Source: Acidobacteriota bacterium | GTDB lineage: Bacteria; Acidobacteriota; Terriglobia; Acidiferrales; UBA7541 | Assembly: GCA_013289665.1 (NCBI GenBank) | Contig: JABCZN010000018.1 | Coordinates: forward strand, 1-64,000 | DNA: 64,000 nucleotides | Direction: 5' to 3' | Shown here: positions 43,980 to 53,039 of the stretch, piece by piece | Layout: each line of letters starts with the position of its first letter | How positions within the stretch are numbered: position 1 is the first letter of the stretch | Notes under the pieces: model-generated | What the model was told of the DNA's origin: nothing | Database searches by the model: none | The model's input: only the letters and a program-made list of their open reading frames with translations | Program-made: the position numbers and the translations under genes

Positions 43980-44125
43980 GGCACCTCAGGCCGGGGTCTA
44001 GAGGCCATGTTGTTGATAGGGAGAGTTTACAGGGTGTTGGGCGCAGAAAGATGGATTGTGCGGGATGGAGCGGCGGAGTGGTTACGGAGGGTTGGGCGAA
44101 AAGCGCCCGCCACAGAAGGCGGCCG

Positions 44126-44695
44126 CTACAAAGGCAGTCTTTTCGCGGCCTCCGTGGTGCGTTCAAACACGATGGTGGGTTCGCCGCGGTAGCTGGCGCG
44201 CTGCCATTCGTGGAAGCCGCATTTCTGGGCTACGCGGATCGAGGCGAGATTATCGGGGTGTATGAGGCAGATGGTGCGGGGATCGGAAAAGTGGGCGTCG
44301 CCCCAGGCGAGGACGGCGGCGACGGCTTCGGTGGCGTAGCCCTTGCCTTGCATGGAGGGAGCGAGAATCCACCCGGCTTCGCGGATATTTTCGATGTGCG
44401 GGATGAGTTCGCGATGGAAATAGGCGAGGCCGATTTCACCCGCGAAGGCGGCGGTCGGTTTTTCCTCGAGGATCCAGAAGCCGAAACCGAGGAGCGGCCA
44501 GTGACCGGCGTTGCGGAGGAATTTCACCCAGGCTTCTTCTTCGGTGAGCGGGCGGCCGCCGACGAATTGGGTAACGGCGGGGTCGGCCCACATGGCGCGG
44601 CAGGCGGGGAAATCCTCGAGGCGATGGTGACGGAGACGGAGGCGTGGGGTTTCGATGACGGGAAATGCCCGGGAAGCGTCGAGCGATTTAAGCAT
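44126..44695 (-). CDS. GNAT acetyltransferase, RimJ/RimL type
   Basis: 189 residues with the GNAT fold: N-terminal ETPRLRLRHHRLEDF, acetyl-CoA loop APSMQGKGYATEAVAAV (Q-x-x-G-x-A pattern) and the C-terminal HPDNLASIRVAQKCGF. This is the pattern of ribosomal-protein N-acetyltransferase-like enzymes acting on amino groups; the real substrate is unknown. Monocistronic on the minus strand between DUF2339 and the transglutaminase-like gene. Confidence 0.85.
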   Translation of the reverse strand: MLKSLDASRAFPVIETPRLRLRHHRLEDFPACRAMWADPAVTQFVGGRPLTEEEAWVKFLRNAGHWPLLGFGFWILEEKPTAAFAGEIGLAYFHRELIPHIENIREAGWILAPSMQGKGYATEAVAAVLAWGDAHFSDPRTICLIHPDNLASIRVAQKCGFHEWQRASYRGEPTIVFERTTEAAKRLPL

Positions 44696-44815
44696 GACGA
44701 GATTTTAACGCAGGCCGGGAGGAATGTTGGAATACGGCGGAAGAGGTGGAGGAAGATAACGCAGAGGACGCGGAGGTTCGCAGAGGAAGAGCACCCCGAC
44801 CGGGTCGGGAGAAAC

Positions 44816-44858
44816 GCCGGACACGGAGAAGCCGGACACGGAGAAGCGGAACACGGAA
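44816..44858 (+). repeat. 15-base tandem repeat, about three copies
   Basis: GCCGGACACGGAGAA occurs at 44816-44830 and 44831-44845 and, degenerate, at 44846-44858 (GCGGAACACGGAA). It lies in the 202-base gap between the acetyltransferase start and the transglutaminase-like stop. No function apparent. Confidence 0.7.
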
Positions 44859-44897
44859 ATTTGGCGGCGTTCAGTGGTAGGAGGCCACCCGCAAGGT

Positions 44898-45950
44898 TTA
44901 TGGTTTCGCGGTGTCAGTGGGAGCGAGGTCGCGGAAGGCGAAGTGGGTGGTTAGGCCCTTGAGGGGTTGGCCGTCGGATTCGGCGTAGGGGTAGATGAAG
45001 TAGTTGAGGGCGGGACCTTTTTGGTCGGGCGAGAGAACGAGGTCGCGGCCGTAAGTGAAGAAGACGCGATTGTCGTCGTGGGCGCCGAAGAAGTAGTCGC
45101 GCTTGGCGGGATTTTTCCAGGCCTCGCTGGCGTCAACGGGAATCCAGCCGGCGCCGTTCAGATAAAATTCGGCCCAACAGTGGTAGCCGGAAATATCGCC
45201 TTCGGTTTTTCCTTCAGGAAGCGGGAAGCCGATTTCAAAGCGGGCCGGAATTCCCGCCGAGCGCATCATGCCGATAAATAGCGAGTGGAAGTCGGTGCAG
45301 TTGCCGTGCTTGGAGGTGCAGGCCCAGACGGCGTCGCCGCGTCCCCAGCCTTCACCGGTCTTGTCGTAACGCATGGTGGCGACGACGTAATCGTAAATGT
45401 GGCGGGCTTTCTGGAGTTGCGTGGTGTCGCCGGCGGTCTGCTGGCGGGAGAGTTCGGCTATGGCGCCGGTGAGGGGAACAAGCTTGTCGGGTTCGAGATA
45501 GCGCTTCAGGAGGGGATCGCTCGGGGGAGTCACGGCAGAAGCGCTTTCAAGCACGTGGGAATGGATGTTTACGGCATGTTCGCGGCGGGTGGCGTTAAAC
45601 AGGAGCGTGACGTCGTAGCCGGCAGCGGATTGTGCGGCGGAGGGAGTGAAGACGGCGAAGGGATTCTGATATTGGGGATCGCGGCCCGCGGAGTGAGGGA
45701 CGGAGCTTTCGATTTTGAGGTTGGAGACAGACTGGAAGGCATCGTTTTGCGGGAGCGGAATCCAGAGGTGGCTGGATTTTCCGTCGGCATTGGCGGGAAC
45801 GTGGACCTGATAGGTGAAGGAGAAACTGCGCTGGGATGCGGAAGGATCGACGGCGCGAGCGGCGGGAGGTTTGGAGTGGAGGATAAGGACGACGGACAGG
45901 GAGAAAAGGAGACCCGCACCCAAAGCAAGCGAGAGCCGGGACTTGGACAT
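44898..45950 (-). CDS. Secreted transglutaminase-like (papain-fold) protein
   Basis: 350 residues from ATG at 45950, with GGAGG 8 bases upstream; the frame is open further but the signal peptide LSLALGAGLLFSLSVVLIL fixes the start. An N-terminal beta-rich domain (about residues 50-170) precedes the transglutaminase core. The catalytic triad is visible: Cys in HGNCTDFHSLF, His in GYHCWAEFYL and Asp in WIPVDASEA. Such periplasmic proteins are likely thiol peptidases or amidases rather than true cross-linkers. The C-terminal FFTYGRDLVLSPDQ is common in this family. Confidence 0.85.
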   Translation of the reverse strand: MSKSRLSLALGAGLLFSLSVVLILHSKPPAARAVDPSASQRSFSFTYQVHVPANADGKSSHLWIPLPQNDAFQSVSNLKIESSVPHSAGRDPQYQNPFAVFTPSAAQSAAGYDVTLLFNATRREHAVNIHSHVLESASAVTPPSDPLLKRYLEPDKLVPLTGAIAELSRQQTAGDTTQLQKARHIYDYVVATMRYDKTGEGWGRGDAVWACTSKHGNCTDFHSLFIGMMRSAGIPARFEIGFPLPEGKTEGDISGYHCWAEFYLNGAGWIPVDASEAWKNPAKRDYFFGAHDDNRVFFTYGRDLVLSPDQKGPALNYFIYPYAESDGQPLKGLTTHFAFRDLAPTDTAKP

Positions 45951-46157
45951 GGTCAGGACCTCCAGGCAATTCGATTGAGAGTACAGGTGAATTGTCACAA
46001 GAAAAATGCAGGGGCAAAAGGCCAAATTGGCCAGTCGTCTAGAGTTGAGGTCCTTCGGCTATCGCCGGTAAACGTCATCGGAATCCAAACCGGATCTCGT
46101 CGGGTAGCCTCAGGATGACAATTCCCGCCCTTCCGACAGGAAAACGGCGAATCGCGA

Positions 46158-46673
46158 TCAGGATTTGCGGGCGTAGGTGAAATTTTCGGTCATGGTTTTG
46201 CCATGATCATCGAAGGTCCACGTTTGCACGAGGTGGGTTTTGTCGGTCATGGTGACGGTTAGCGCGGCCATGTGGCCTTCATCGGAGGATTTGGCGCCGG
46301 CGAGGCGGAGGAATGTGAAGTCGAGCTTGCCATTGGCAGCGGGGGATGCGGAGGTCTGCATGGTGGGCTGATTGCCCATGGAGCAATAGTGAGTGACGAG
46401 AATGCGGTCACCATCGAGCGAGTACATGGTGATCATGTCGGGTTCGTTGCCGGGGTGCAGGCGTTCCATGAGGACGCTGCCGTTGGAGATTACTTCGTAA
46501 GAGACTTCGACTTTCTTGCCGGCGGAGTTGCTGCCTTCCCAGTGGCCGGCGAGGGATTTCAGTTGATCGAATGCGGGGGTGGTGTGCGTGGCCATGTGCA
46601 TTTCCTGGGAAGTCGGGCGGGCGGGGAGGAATGCGCAGAGTACGAGAGCGAATAGAACCCGGGGATGAAACAT
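46158..46673 (-). CDS. Secreted small beta-rich protein, DUF1579-like
   Basis: 171 residues. N-terminal signal (VLFALVLCAFLPA), then FDQLKSLAGHWEGSNSAGKKVEVSYEVISNGS, the start seen in lipocalin-like or DUF1579-type proteins of Acidobacteriota and Bacteroidota, ending in WTFDDHGKTMTENFTYARK. AAGGAGG lies 6 bases before the ATG. Probably a periplasmic ligand-binding barrel; the ligand is unknown. Confidence 0.7.
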   Translation of the reverse strand: MFHPRVLFALVLCAFLPARPTSQEMHMATHTTPAFDQLKSLAGHWEGSNSAGKKVEVSYEVISNGSVLMERLHPGNEPDMITMYSLDGDRILVTHYCSMGNQPTMQTSASPAANGKLDFTFLRLAGAKSSDEGHMAALTVTMTDKTHLVQTWTFDDHGKTMTENFTYARKS

Positions 46674-47044
46674 GGAAGCCTCCTTCAGATTGTGCGCCAG
46701 GGTAGGGGGGCGGAGCGGCCCGGCGGGTAAGCGATTTGGACTGAGGAGAGTGTGCCCGAGGGACGCGAGGAAGTCCAGAGGGGAGAAGGAGGGCAGACTC
46801 CGGCAATCGGGAGTCGACTCTTCAGCTTAGGATTCGAGTCTGTAATCTAGATACCAGAAACGGCTATTTTCCTGAATCGCCTCGAGGTGGTCGCAAAGGA
46901 TTTTTACTGTCCTGGCGAACTTCCGCGTCGTTGTAGTTTTCAAAATATCGAAAGATGGGCGCCCGACCTCCGCAGTATTTAACTCGGCCGAAGATATGCG
47001 AATGAAAATGAAGATAATGTGTCTGTCCGACCGTTGATATTTGG
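46674..47044. other. Gap without a confident gene
   Basis: Holds the upstream region of the 46158 gene and the 3' flank of the 47045 gene. About 55 codons on the minus strand before 46864 are open (THYLHFHSHIFGRV), but there is no start codon of their own and no family is recognised; possibly a gene remnant. Confidence 0.3.
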
Positions 47045-48178
47045 TTAGGGCTTTCCTCCTGGAGGATGGCCCTGCGCAGGCGGTGCACTCTGGTGCGGCT
47101 GTTGATGCGTCTGTATATTTTGCTGTTGTGAAACGTGCTTTTGCTCAAGCTGCTGGGTTTGCTGGGCGTGGCGCTGCTCCATCTGCTGTCTTTGAGGTTC
47201 ACTGGTGTTTCTCGCAGTCGCTTGCTGGTGTTCTCTTTCCTGCTGTTGCTGCAGCTTCTGGTGTTCCTGATTTTGTCTGGCGGCCAGCTTGTCCTGTTGT
47301 TGTTGATATTTCTGGTCCGTTTTGGGGTTGCCAGTGGCCGGAGCAACGTACTTGTGGGCTTGAACTTCGTTGGCATGAATGTTGGCGTTGGCACGTGCTG
47401 CGCTGTTGTTTGCAGGACGAGCTTCATTCGCACTCGCGGGCCGTTCGGGAGCTTTATAAGGAGCGCCGGCTTCCCTTGCAGGTACGGCGCTGCCCTTAAA
47501 GTCTCCGGGTCTGGACGTGGCTGCAATCGGAGGCTTGCCTTGATTCTTCGAGGCGCGCAACTCCGGGTTGGAACGAGCTTGCTGCATGTGTTGGTTTTGT
47601 GCGGCGACCGGGCCGGTGTGGCGTTCCCTGTCGTAGGTTTGCTCCTGGGCCGACGGCCGCTCATTGATCCCGCCGTTGCCGCCATTGTAGCTGACGCGGT
47701 TTCCCGAGTTGGATTCGACCCTGGTGTTGTAGGTGTTGCGGATGCTGGTGTTGTTTATGCGATTGACCGAGGTGTTGTAATAAAAATGATTGTTTTCCCA
47801 GCGGCCGCCCTCGTAGCCGTGACCACCATAGCCGAATCCGTAACTGATCCCGCCATAATATCCAACGTGCGGGCCCCAATAGCCTTCGTGGAAGAAGAAG
47901 GCGTTGTCACCCCAACCCCAGTATCCGGGGGTCCAAAGGAAGCCGACTTCGGGAGCTTCGACCCAAGTGCCGGGCACCCAGTAATAGTCGTCACCATCCC
48001 AAGCCCAATAGCCGGGTGTCCAGATGTAGCCATCCCCGGGGCATTCAGGTTGCTCATAAACCGGGAGCGCAGGAGGACCAAAAGAGACGGAAATACCAAT
48101 TTGAGCGAATGAAGCAGCCGAAAGAGCCATCAATATGACTGCGAAAAACAACGAACGGATTACGACGAAAGGACGCAT
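47045..48178 (-). CDS. Secreted YXWGXW-type repeat protein with Gln-rich tail
   Basis: 377 residues from ATG at 48178 (GAAGG 8 bases upstream). Signal peptide VIRSLFFAVILMALSAASFA. The next 90 residues hold three aromatic repeats, IWTPGYWAWDGDDYYWVPG and FLWTPGYWGWGDNAFFF among them, of the YXWGXW family, then a Gly/Tyr/Asn-rich part. The C-terminal third is a low-complexity, Gln/His-rich coiled region (HQKLQQQQEREHQQ). Likely a surface or periplasmic structural protein. No enzymatic motif. Confidence 0.8.
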   Translation of the reverse strand: MRPFVVIRSLFFAVILMALSAASFAQIGISVSFGPPALPVYEQPECPGDGYIWTPGYWAWDGDDYYWVPGTWVEAPEVGFLWTPGYWGWGDNAFFFHEGYWGPHVGYYGGISYGFGYGGHGYEGGRWENNHFYYNTSVNRINNTSIRNTYNTRVESNSGNRVSYNGGNGGINERPSAQEQTYDRERHTGPVAAQNQHMQQARSNPELRASKNQGKPPIAATSRPGDFKGSAVPAREAGAPYKAPERPASANEARPANNSAARANANIHANEVQAHKYVAPATGNPKTDQKYQQQQDKLAARQNQEHQKLQQQQEREHQQATARNTSEPQRQQMEQRHAQQTQQLEQKHVSQQQNIQTHQQPHQSAPPAQGHPPGGKP

Positions 48179-48319
48179 CGCCCTACCTTCTTTCTGCCCG
48201 CTCATCTTTTTTTCCTGCTGTACAGTGTGTGATTGTCGGACGCGATTTCGCGTGGCATGGGGGTAATTATTCCCGTTTTCCCATCCCGAGCACTGTTCAA
48301 AAGGAGACAGGAGCCGAAT

Positions 48320-48445
48320 GGCAGTTTCACTGGCTCCATCAGATCGCGTCCGATTCCTTCGGCAATCTGTATACGGGAGAACTGGACACGGGCAGGAGGA
48401 TCCCGGAAATTCGTTTTACTGAACGGAGGGAAGCCTCAGAAATGA
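48320..48445 (+). pseudogene. Remnant of an NHL-repeat gene
   Basis: 126 bases match the last 126 bases of the gene at 54373 (55393-55518). The first frame reads QFHWLHQIASDSFGNLYTGELDTGRRI; a one-base insertion then moves to RKFVLLNGGKPQK and a stop at 48443-48445, matching the end RIQKFVLVTAGKPQR of the intact gene. Nothing upstream resembles the rest of the gene. Confidence 0.85.
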
Positions 48446-48460
48446 AATGCCATCCACATT

Positions 48461-49042
48461 CTATTTCTTTGGTTGCGCGCTGGGCGGCAGGATGCCGTTC
48501 AGGCGCAGGTACATGGCCGCTGCGCCGTAATGGTCGGCCCAGCCTCCCGCGAGAAAGAAAACCCCCATCGCGCGAGGGCCCTGCACACGGCCGAAGTCCA
48601 CGTTGTCGCCCAGCTTGGAGTCGTCCAGACTGGCGAGGGCTGTGGAACAGAAATCGAAGGAGGCCCTAGCGGCGGAGAGCAGCTTGTCTTTCGGATCGGT
48701 TTCCTTGAGTTCGTCGAGTTTGGGGGCGGGAACATCGGCAAGCTTCGCGCATATGCCATTGTTCGACTCGATGATGTGGACGACAAGGTGGCCGAAGCTC
48801 ATCTGATCCGGGGTGGGCTTGTAGCTGAACTTGTCGGCGGGCATGGCGTCAATGGCGGCGAGGGTGTTTTTCTGCCGGGAGGTGAGCGTCGTCCGAAGCA
48901 CAGTGCTGACCGGGTTTTTCACCGGGGCGACGCTTTGCGGAGTTGCCGCGGGAGCAGCGGCGGAAGATGGGGGCGCAGTCTGTGCCAGCGCAGAGCCGAC
49001 AAAGGCGCACGCAAAACCAAGTGTGACCAGAATTTTTTCCAT
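48461..49042 (-). CDS. Secreted DinB-like protein
   Basis: 193 residues from ATG at 49042. Signal peptide (ILVTLGFACAFVGSALA), then an Ala/Pro-rich linker and a DinB/YfiT-type four-helix bundle. Candidate metal-ligand histidines are in SFGHLVVHI and WADHYGAAAMYLRLNG, the latter also the family's C-terminal signature. DinB proteins are usually cytoplasmic thiol-S-transferase-like enzymes; exported forms are common in Acidobacteriota. Function unknown. Confidence 0.8.
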   Translation of the reverse strand: MEKILVTLGFACAFVGSALAQTAPPSSAAAPAATPQSVAPVKNPVSTVLRTTLTSRQKNTLAAIDAMPADKFSYKPTPDQMSFGHLVVHIIESNNGICAKLADVPAPKLDELKETDPKDKLLSAARASFDFCSTALASLDDSKLGDNVDFGRVQGPRAMGVFFLAGGWADHYGAAAMYLRLNGILPPSAQPKK

Positions 49043-49231
49043 TTGGGGATCCCCTGACCTGTTCGATCGCGGCGCCTGAGCACAAGCCAGCCGAAACCTT
49101 TTCCCGATCAAACACGGCCCAAATCATACACCCAACGCGACGTCTGCCGACACAGGGAAGAAATTCTCCATCGGGAGGCCACACCTGATCTCCCTGAGGA
49201 ACTACGCGTTTCACGCGTTCCGCAAGGAAAT

Positions 49232-50860
49232 TCAAGGTTTGGCGGCGGGCGCGGGCGATGACGCCGGGTGTGCCTGCCGGAATGCGTCGAAATCGATCCA
49301 GACGCGTTCGACGGTGGCGGCGTCAATTGGCTTGCTCTCTGGCGTATTTGGATCTTTCTCGGAGTAAATTTCCAGGACCACGTTTCCGCAGGCGGGTGTT
49401 ACGGCATCGGCCTGGTATTCGTAGATGCCTTGAAACGCGGTGTCCACCTTGCGCTCGCGCTGGTCGTACAAATCGAATTCAGACCGCCCCGGCAGTATCG
49501 GCGTCAACTCCTTGCCGCCGCAGAGGAGCCGCATGCGCACGAATCCATTCTTGAAACGAACTTTAAAAAATGCTCTGAACTTCGGCCGAACGCGCACCAG
49601 CAGAACGGGACGATAGTCTTGCGCGTCTTCGAGCGCGCTGGACGGGGGCTTGGCCGTTGCGGCGTCGCCGCCGGAGCGCTTTGCGGCTTTGCGCGCCGCG
49701 GCCATCTCCTGCTCGTGGCGCAGGAAATAGTTCATCGGCGGCGTGATGAGCCCCACCTGAAATTCTCCGGCGTCAAAAAAGTAGGGTTTGGTGTCGAGCT
49801 TCTCTTGCTTCAAAAGTTCACGAAGCGCATCCGGGGGGAAATAATCCGTGGGTTCAACAGGAAGCAGGACCGGGGCCGGAGGCGCTTGACTGACGATATC
49901 TTTCCTGGCCTGCTCGACCAGAGGGCGGACGAGTTCGACCGGCACGATCGAGGCCAGATTGCGCAGCACGCTGGTGGTGATTCCTGCGACCTGGCCATCC
50001 AGGGTGAACAAGGGGCCGCCGGAATTTCCGGGGTTGATGTTGATGTCGCTGTTGATGGAGTCCCTTTCAATTTTGCTGACGACGCCGGTGGTCAGCGCTT
50101 TTTCGCGGCCCAGCGGATTCCCGATGGTGAAAACGCGCTGGCCGACGGCAAGATGCGAAGCGGCTTCATTCGACAGCAGCGGGGCAACGACGCCTTCGGG
50201 AAACGCAGCGGGGTCAAACCGGATCACCGCGAGGTCCTTGTCGACGTTAGCGGTGACCAGGCGCGCGGGCACCTTGCGCTTGTCGTCGAACTGAACGGCC
50301 AGGTAGCTGGAGGAATCGACCACGTGGTTGTTGGTCACCACCAGGCCGGTGGAATCCACGAGGAAGCCGGAACCTTTGCCGGATTCAGAATGAATGGCCA
50401 CCACCGAATTTTTCAGCCGGTCGAACAGGGCCGTTAGTTCGCCACCGGCGACGCCGGAGGAAGACTTGTTCTCGCCGGTAGCGGAGGCAGTGGAGGGCAA
50501 GTCCTCGGTTTTGGCGTTGTCGTTGGTGAGGTCGATGCGCTGCTCGGCGCCGGTGATTTGGATTTCCAGGTTCCAGGAATATCGTTTGCCGCCCAGTTCC
50601 ACCGGCTTGGGCGAGGAGATGGAATAGTGCCCGGGCGGGAGTTGTCTTTCCGCTTTGCCATCCAGATCCGTCTTGAGCGCTGTTGGTGCGTCCGCTGTTC
50701 CCAGGTTGCGAAAGTAGATGAGGTAGAAGGGGACGGGCTTCTGATTCAAATCTTTGTCTACCAGGAGGACGCGCACTTTTACGTTTACAAGCGCGGTTTG
50801 TGGGGCGGCGCCTACACAAGGACTGACTAACAATGAGGCCAAGAGCAAATAGACGTACAT
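49232..50860 (-). CDS. Secreted HtrA-like trypsin-type serine protease
   Basis: 542 residues. Signal peptide (YVYLLLASLLVSPCVGA), an N-terminal beta domain of about 110 residues, then the protease. The catalytic triad is clear: His in VVTNNHVVD, Asp in NVDKDLAVIRF, Ser in NPGNSGGPLF. No PDZ domain follows; instead there is a C-terminal beta-rich domain with GNVVLEIYSEKD. AGGAG lies 9 bases before the ATG. Probably a periplasmic quality-control or processing protease without the PDZ regulation of DegP. Confidence 0.87.
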   Translation of the reverse strand: MYVYLLLASLLVSPCVGAAPQTALVNVKVRVLLVDKDLNQKPVPFYLIYFRNLGTADAPTALKTDLDGKAERQLPPGHYSISSPKPVELGGKRYSWNLEIQITGAEQRIDLTNDNAKTEDLPSTASATGENKSSSGVAGGELTALFDRLKNSVVAIHSESGKGSGFLVDSTGLVVTNNHVVDSSSYLAVQFDDKRKVPARLVTANVDKDLAVIRFDPAAFPEGVVAPLLSNEAASHLAVGQRVFTIGNPLGREKALTTGVVSKIERDSINSDININPGNSGGPLFTLDGQVAGITTSVLRNLASIVPVELVRPLVEQARKDIVSQAPPAPVLLPVEPTDYFPPDALRELLKQEKLDTKPYFFDAGEFQVGLITPPMNYFLRHEQEMAAARKAAKRSGGDAATAKPPSSALEDAQDYRPVLLVRVRPKFRAFFKVRFKNGFVRMRLLCGGKELTPILPGRSEFDLYDQRERKVDTAFQGIYEYQADAVTPACGNVVLEIYSEKDPNTPESKPIDAATVERVWIDFDAFRQAHPASSPAPAAKP

Positions 50861-51199
50861 GGCGTGCCTCTCCTAGAGCCAGCTGCCTGCCTGATCCGGG
50901 TTCTCCGCCTTCGGGATTTGGATTGTATCTTATAGCTTTCTCTGGGCGATGGGTAGCGAGGGAATTCGGGGCCTCGGAAGATCGGGCGCTGGCGGCGCGA
51001 GAGAAGGGAGTGTGCCGCGGGAGGGCGTGGAGATCGATTGGGTGTGTGTTTGAGCCGGTGTCTGCCAACGCCGGGCACACCTGTCCGCGTGCCCAGGTAC
51101 TCTTTAGGGTCAATCCTCGCCACAATTCCTAGTCCTGCCACAGCCGATATTTATGATGGTGGTAGGCGATTCCTCCTAAAGATTTCTGCGAGGTTCAAA
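50861..51199. other. Divergent intergenic region
   Basis: Holds the upstream regions of the leftward protease and the rightward gene at 51200. No gene, repeat or convincing promoter pair was seen. Confidence 0.4.
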
Positions 51200-51688
51200 A
51201 TGATAAAACACCTCTGGATCCTGCCGTGCGCCTTGCTGACGATTCCCGTGCTGTCTGCCGGTCAGGATGTACAACCCAAACCCGTTTCGAAGAAGAGTTC
51301 TACCTCCTCCGCAAAGGCCTCAAACTCCTCGGCTAAGGCGGTGCAACAATCCGCCAAAATTGCCTACGCTGAACTCACCATCGGTGAGTTGATTGCTGAG
51401 GATGCCAATCGTTGGTCCGACAAAATGTCCGCGCACGCCGCGGTCAGCGGGTTCGTCACACAGGTATCTAAAGAAAACGACGGCGATACCGACATTCGCA
51501 TTTGTGAAAACCCCCGAATCGAGGGTATGGATCGCGCGCGTTGCATTGTGGCCAAATGCATAGCCAAGCTTCCTTGCGACGTGCCGCAAGTGGGCAAACC
51601 CGTTACAGTAAAGGGAATCACCCGATACGACGCCAAAGTCGGCACTCACTGGTGGGAGATTCATCCCGTTGAAGAAATAGAAAAGTAG
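51200..51688 (+). CDS. Secreted protein, possibly OB-fold
   Basis: 162 residues from ATG at 51200. Signal peptide (LWILPCALLTIPVLSA), a Ser/Lys/Ala-rich linker (SSTSSAKASNSSAKA), then about 100 residues with SAHAAVSGFVTQVSKENDGDTDIRICE and GKPVTVKGITRYDAKVGTHWWEIHPV, a pattern of five strands like a small OB-fold. Cysteines (CIVAKCIAKLPC) may form a disulfide. No family named with confidence. Confidence 0.7.
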   Translation: MIKHLWILPCALLTIPVLSAGQDVQPKPVSKKSSTSSAKASNSSAKAVQQSAKIAYAELTIGELIAEDANRWSDKMSAHAAVSGFVTQVSKENDGDTDIRICENPRIEGMDRARCIVAKCIAKLPCDVPQVGKPVTVKGITRYDAKVGTHWWEIHPVEEIEK

Positions 51689-51811
51689 CGCCAAGGCTTC
51701 AGACCCGGCATGTCAGTTTGGGACTCGGCGCAACGAGCTGTGGTGATCTGGACCGAGCGTTCGACCTAAATTGTGCAAGATCGTCGAGTCCGCTCGCCTG
51801 CCCGGAATATA

Positions 51812-51876
51812 CCCGTTAACGCGTTGACGGGATAGCGGATACGGGCGGAAAAAAGGGACCACCCCCCAGCTGCGAA
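51812..51876 (-). repeat. Dispersed short repeat, copy 2 (inverted)
   Basis: On the minus strand it reads GGGGGGTGGTCCCTTTTTTC, continues with TATCCGCTATC and ends in a near-perfect 20-base palindrome built on CGTYAACGCGTTRACG (51812-51831), a possible hairpin. It is the mirror image of the copy at 54251-54303; the two face each other across 2.4 kb. Confidence 0.75.
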
Positions 51877-51952
51877 GGCTGGACGCATAGCGACAACTAA
51901 CGAAAAGGCGCAGGCATTACGTTCAAGTACACAACAACACCAAGCTGTTGCT

Positions 51953-52204
51953 TTGAAGTCGTGGAATCCGTCGGATAAGCCGGACTGGCTCTGTGAGAGT
52001 GCTTACAAGAATCAGATCCAACCGCGTCTCGCAAAGGTCACTGTTCCGACAATAATGAGGACACTCGATATTTCAAAGCCTTACGCCTCGAACATCCGTG
52101 CGGCGCGGTGTATCCCGCATCCCCGACATTGGCTGGCACTGGCAAGGCTGGCTGGCATCCGGGTGTCAATTAATTCGGTTTGCTACGAGGCGTACAAGGA
52201 GTAA
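51953..52204 (+). pseudogene. Helix-turn-helix fragment, probably truncated
   Basis: 83 residues from a TTG, with no ATG and no ribosome site; the frame stays open upstream into the repeat. The sequence PDWLCESAYKNQIQPRL...LDISKPYASNIRAARCIPHPRHWLALA is a helix-turn-helix that I know as the C-terminal part of longer proteins. It is therefore most likely a remnant. The surrounding 51877-52517 has no other gene. Confidence 0.55.
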
Positions 52205-52517
52205 TGGTCCGGTAAGCCAGGTGGTCTCAATGGGTCGACGCAACACTCAGCTCGAACCCGCCTTGCATTGAAAACAAAAGCTAAAAGCGCTCGCTAGGTT
52301 AGATCAGCCGGAACGTTACCCTGGCTAGGTTTTGACCGATTACAACCAAACAGATCGGGCCTCAATGGAAAGTATTGTCAGGTCAACTGATTAGATGGTG
52401 TTGCATCGACCGGTTGAACTGGCACAACAAATCGGGAGTTGAGCCATGTGTGGCGCTTCTCGATACCCGATTCCTCGGAACCCTTTGATTTAGGATTTTG
52501 GGCTTCTATATTGTCCA

Positions 52518-52952
52518 ATGACCATGCGACGCAAACTAATTCTCGCTTTAGTTGTCCTCGCAGCCGCAATCGCGATTTTCGTTCGAGAATCCCGCCGTAT
52601 CGACACCCCTTCGGAAGACCCTCTCCGGACAATCAACGGGGCGCAAGTCGTCTATGCTCAAACTCACCCGGGCAAAGGATTCGCTTCTGCGCTTGCCGAA
52701 TTGGGCCCCGCTCCCGGCGATGAACTTATCGACTCGGTCCTCGCTAGTGGGAGAAAGTCAGGACACGCCTTCACTTTAAACGCGGCTCAGCCGGAGGCCA
52801 GCGGTCGCATAACTCATTACACGCTTGTCGCTCGTCCTGAAACGTACGGCGAGGGGCGCCCCAGCTTTTTCACGGATGAAACTGGCGTTGAGCACATCAC
52901 GGTTGCGAACCGCGCTGCGGCCGTCAACGACCCGCTTCGCCGACACGACTAA
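52518..52952 (+). CDS. Pilin-like extracytoplasmic domain on a simple membrane anchor
   Basis: 144 residues. N-terminal anchor LILALVVLAAAIAIFV, followed by LRTINGAQVVYAQTHPGKGFASALAELGP and FFTDETGVEHI, which match the globular part of acidobacterial type IV pilins (usual pattern: TIN-A--TYA, LIDSVLASG, TGxRSFFTD). The prepilin leader with GFTLIE is absent, so it should not be processed by prepilin peptidase. It is followed by no pilus gene. Could be a decayed or repurposed pseudopilin. Confidence 0.6.
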   Translation: MTMRRKLILALVVLAAAIAIFVRESRRIDTPSEDPLRTINGAQVVYAQTHPGKGFASALAELGPAPGDELIDSVLASGRKSGHAFTLNAAQPEASGRITHYTLVARPETYGEGRPSFFTDETGVEHITVANRAAAVNDPLRRHD

Positions 52953-53039
52953 GGGTACTGGGAGCAAGATGTCCGGTAATAAACGACTACACAGGAGTTG
53001 ACTCGGAAGTCGCGTGGCAGTTCGCTGTTTTTTCGGTGC

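Noticed and set aside
46864..47044. Open stretch downstream of the YXWGXW gene
   Set aside because: No start codon of its own and no recognisable family; kept only as a note on the gap.
49268..50437. A 389-codon open frame opposite the protease
   Set aside because: Shadow frame over an intact serine protease.
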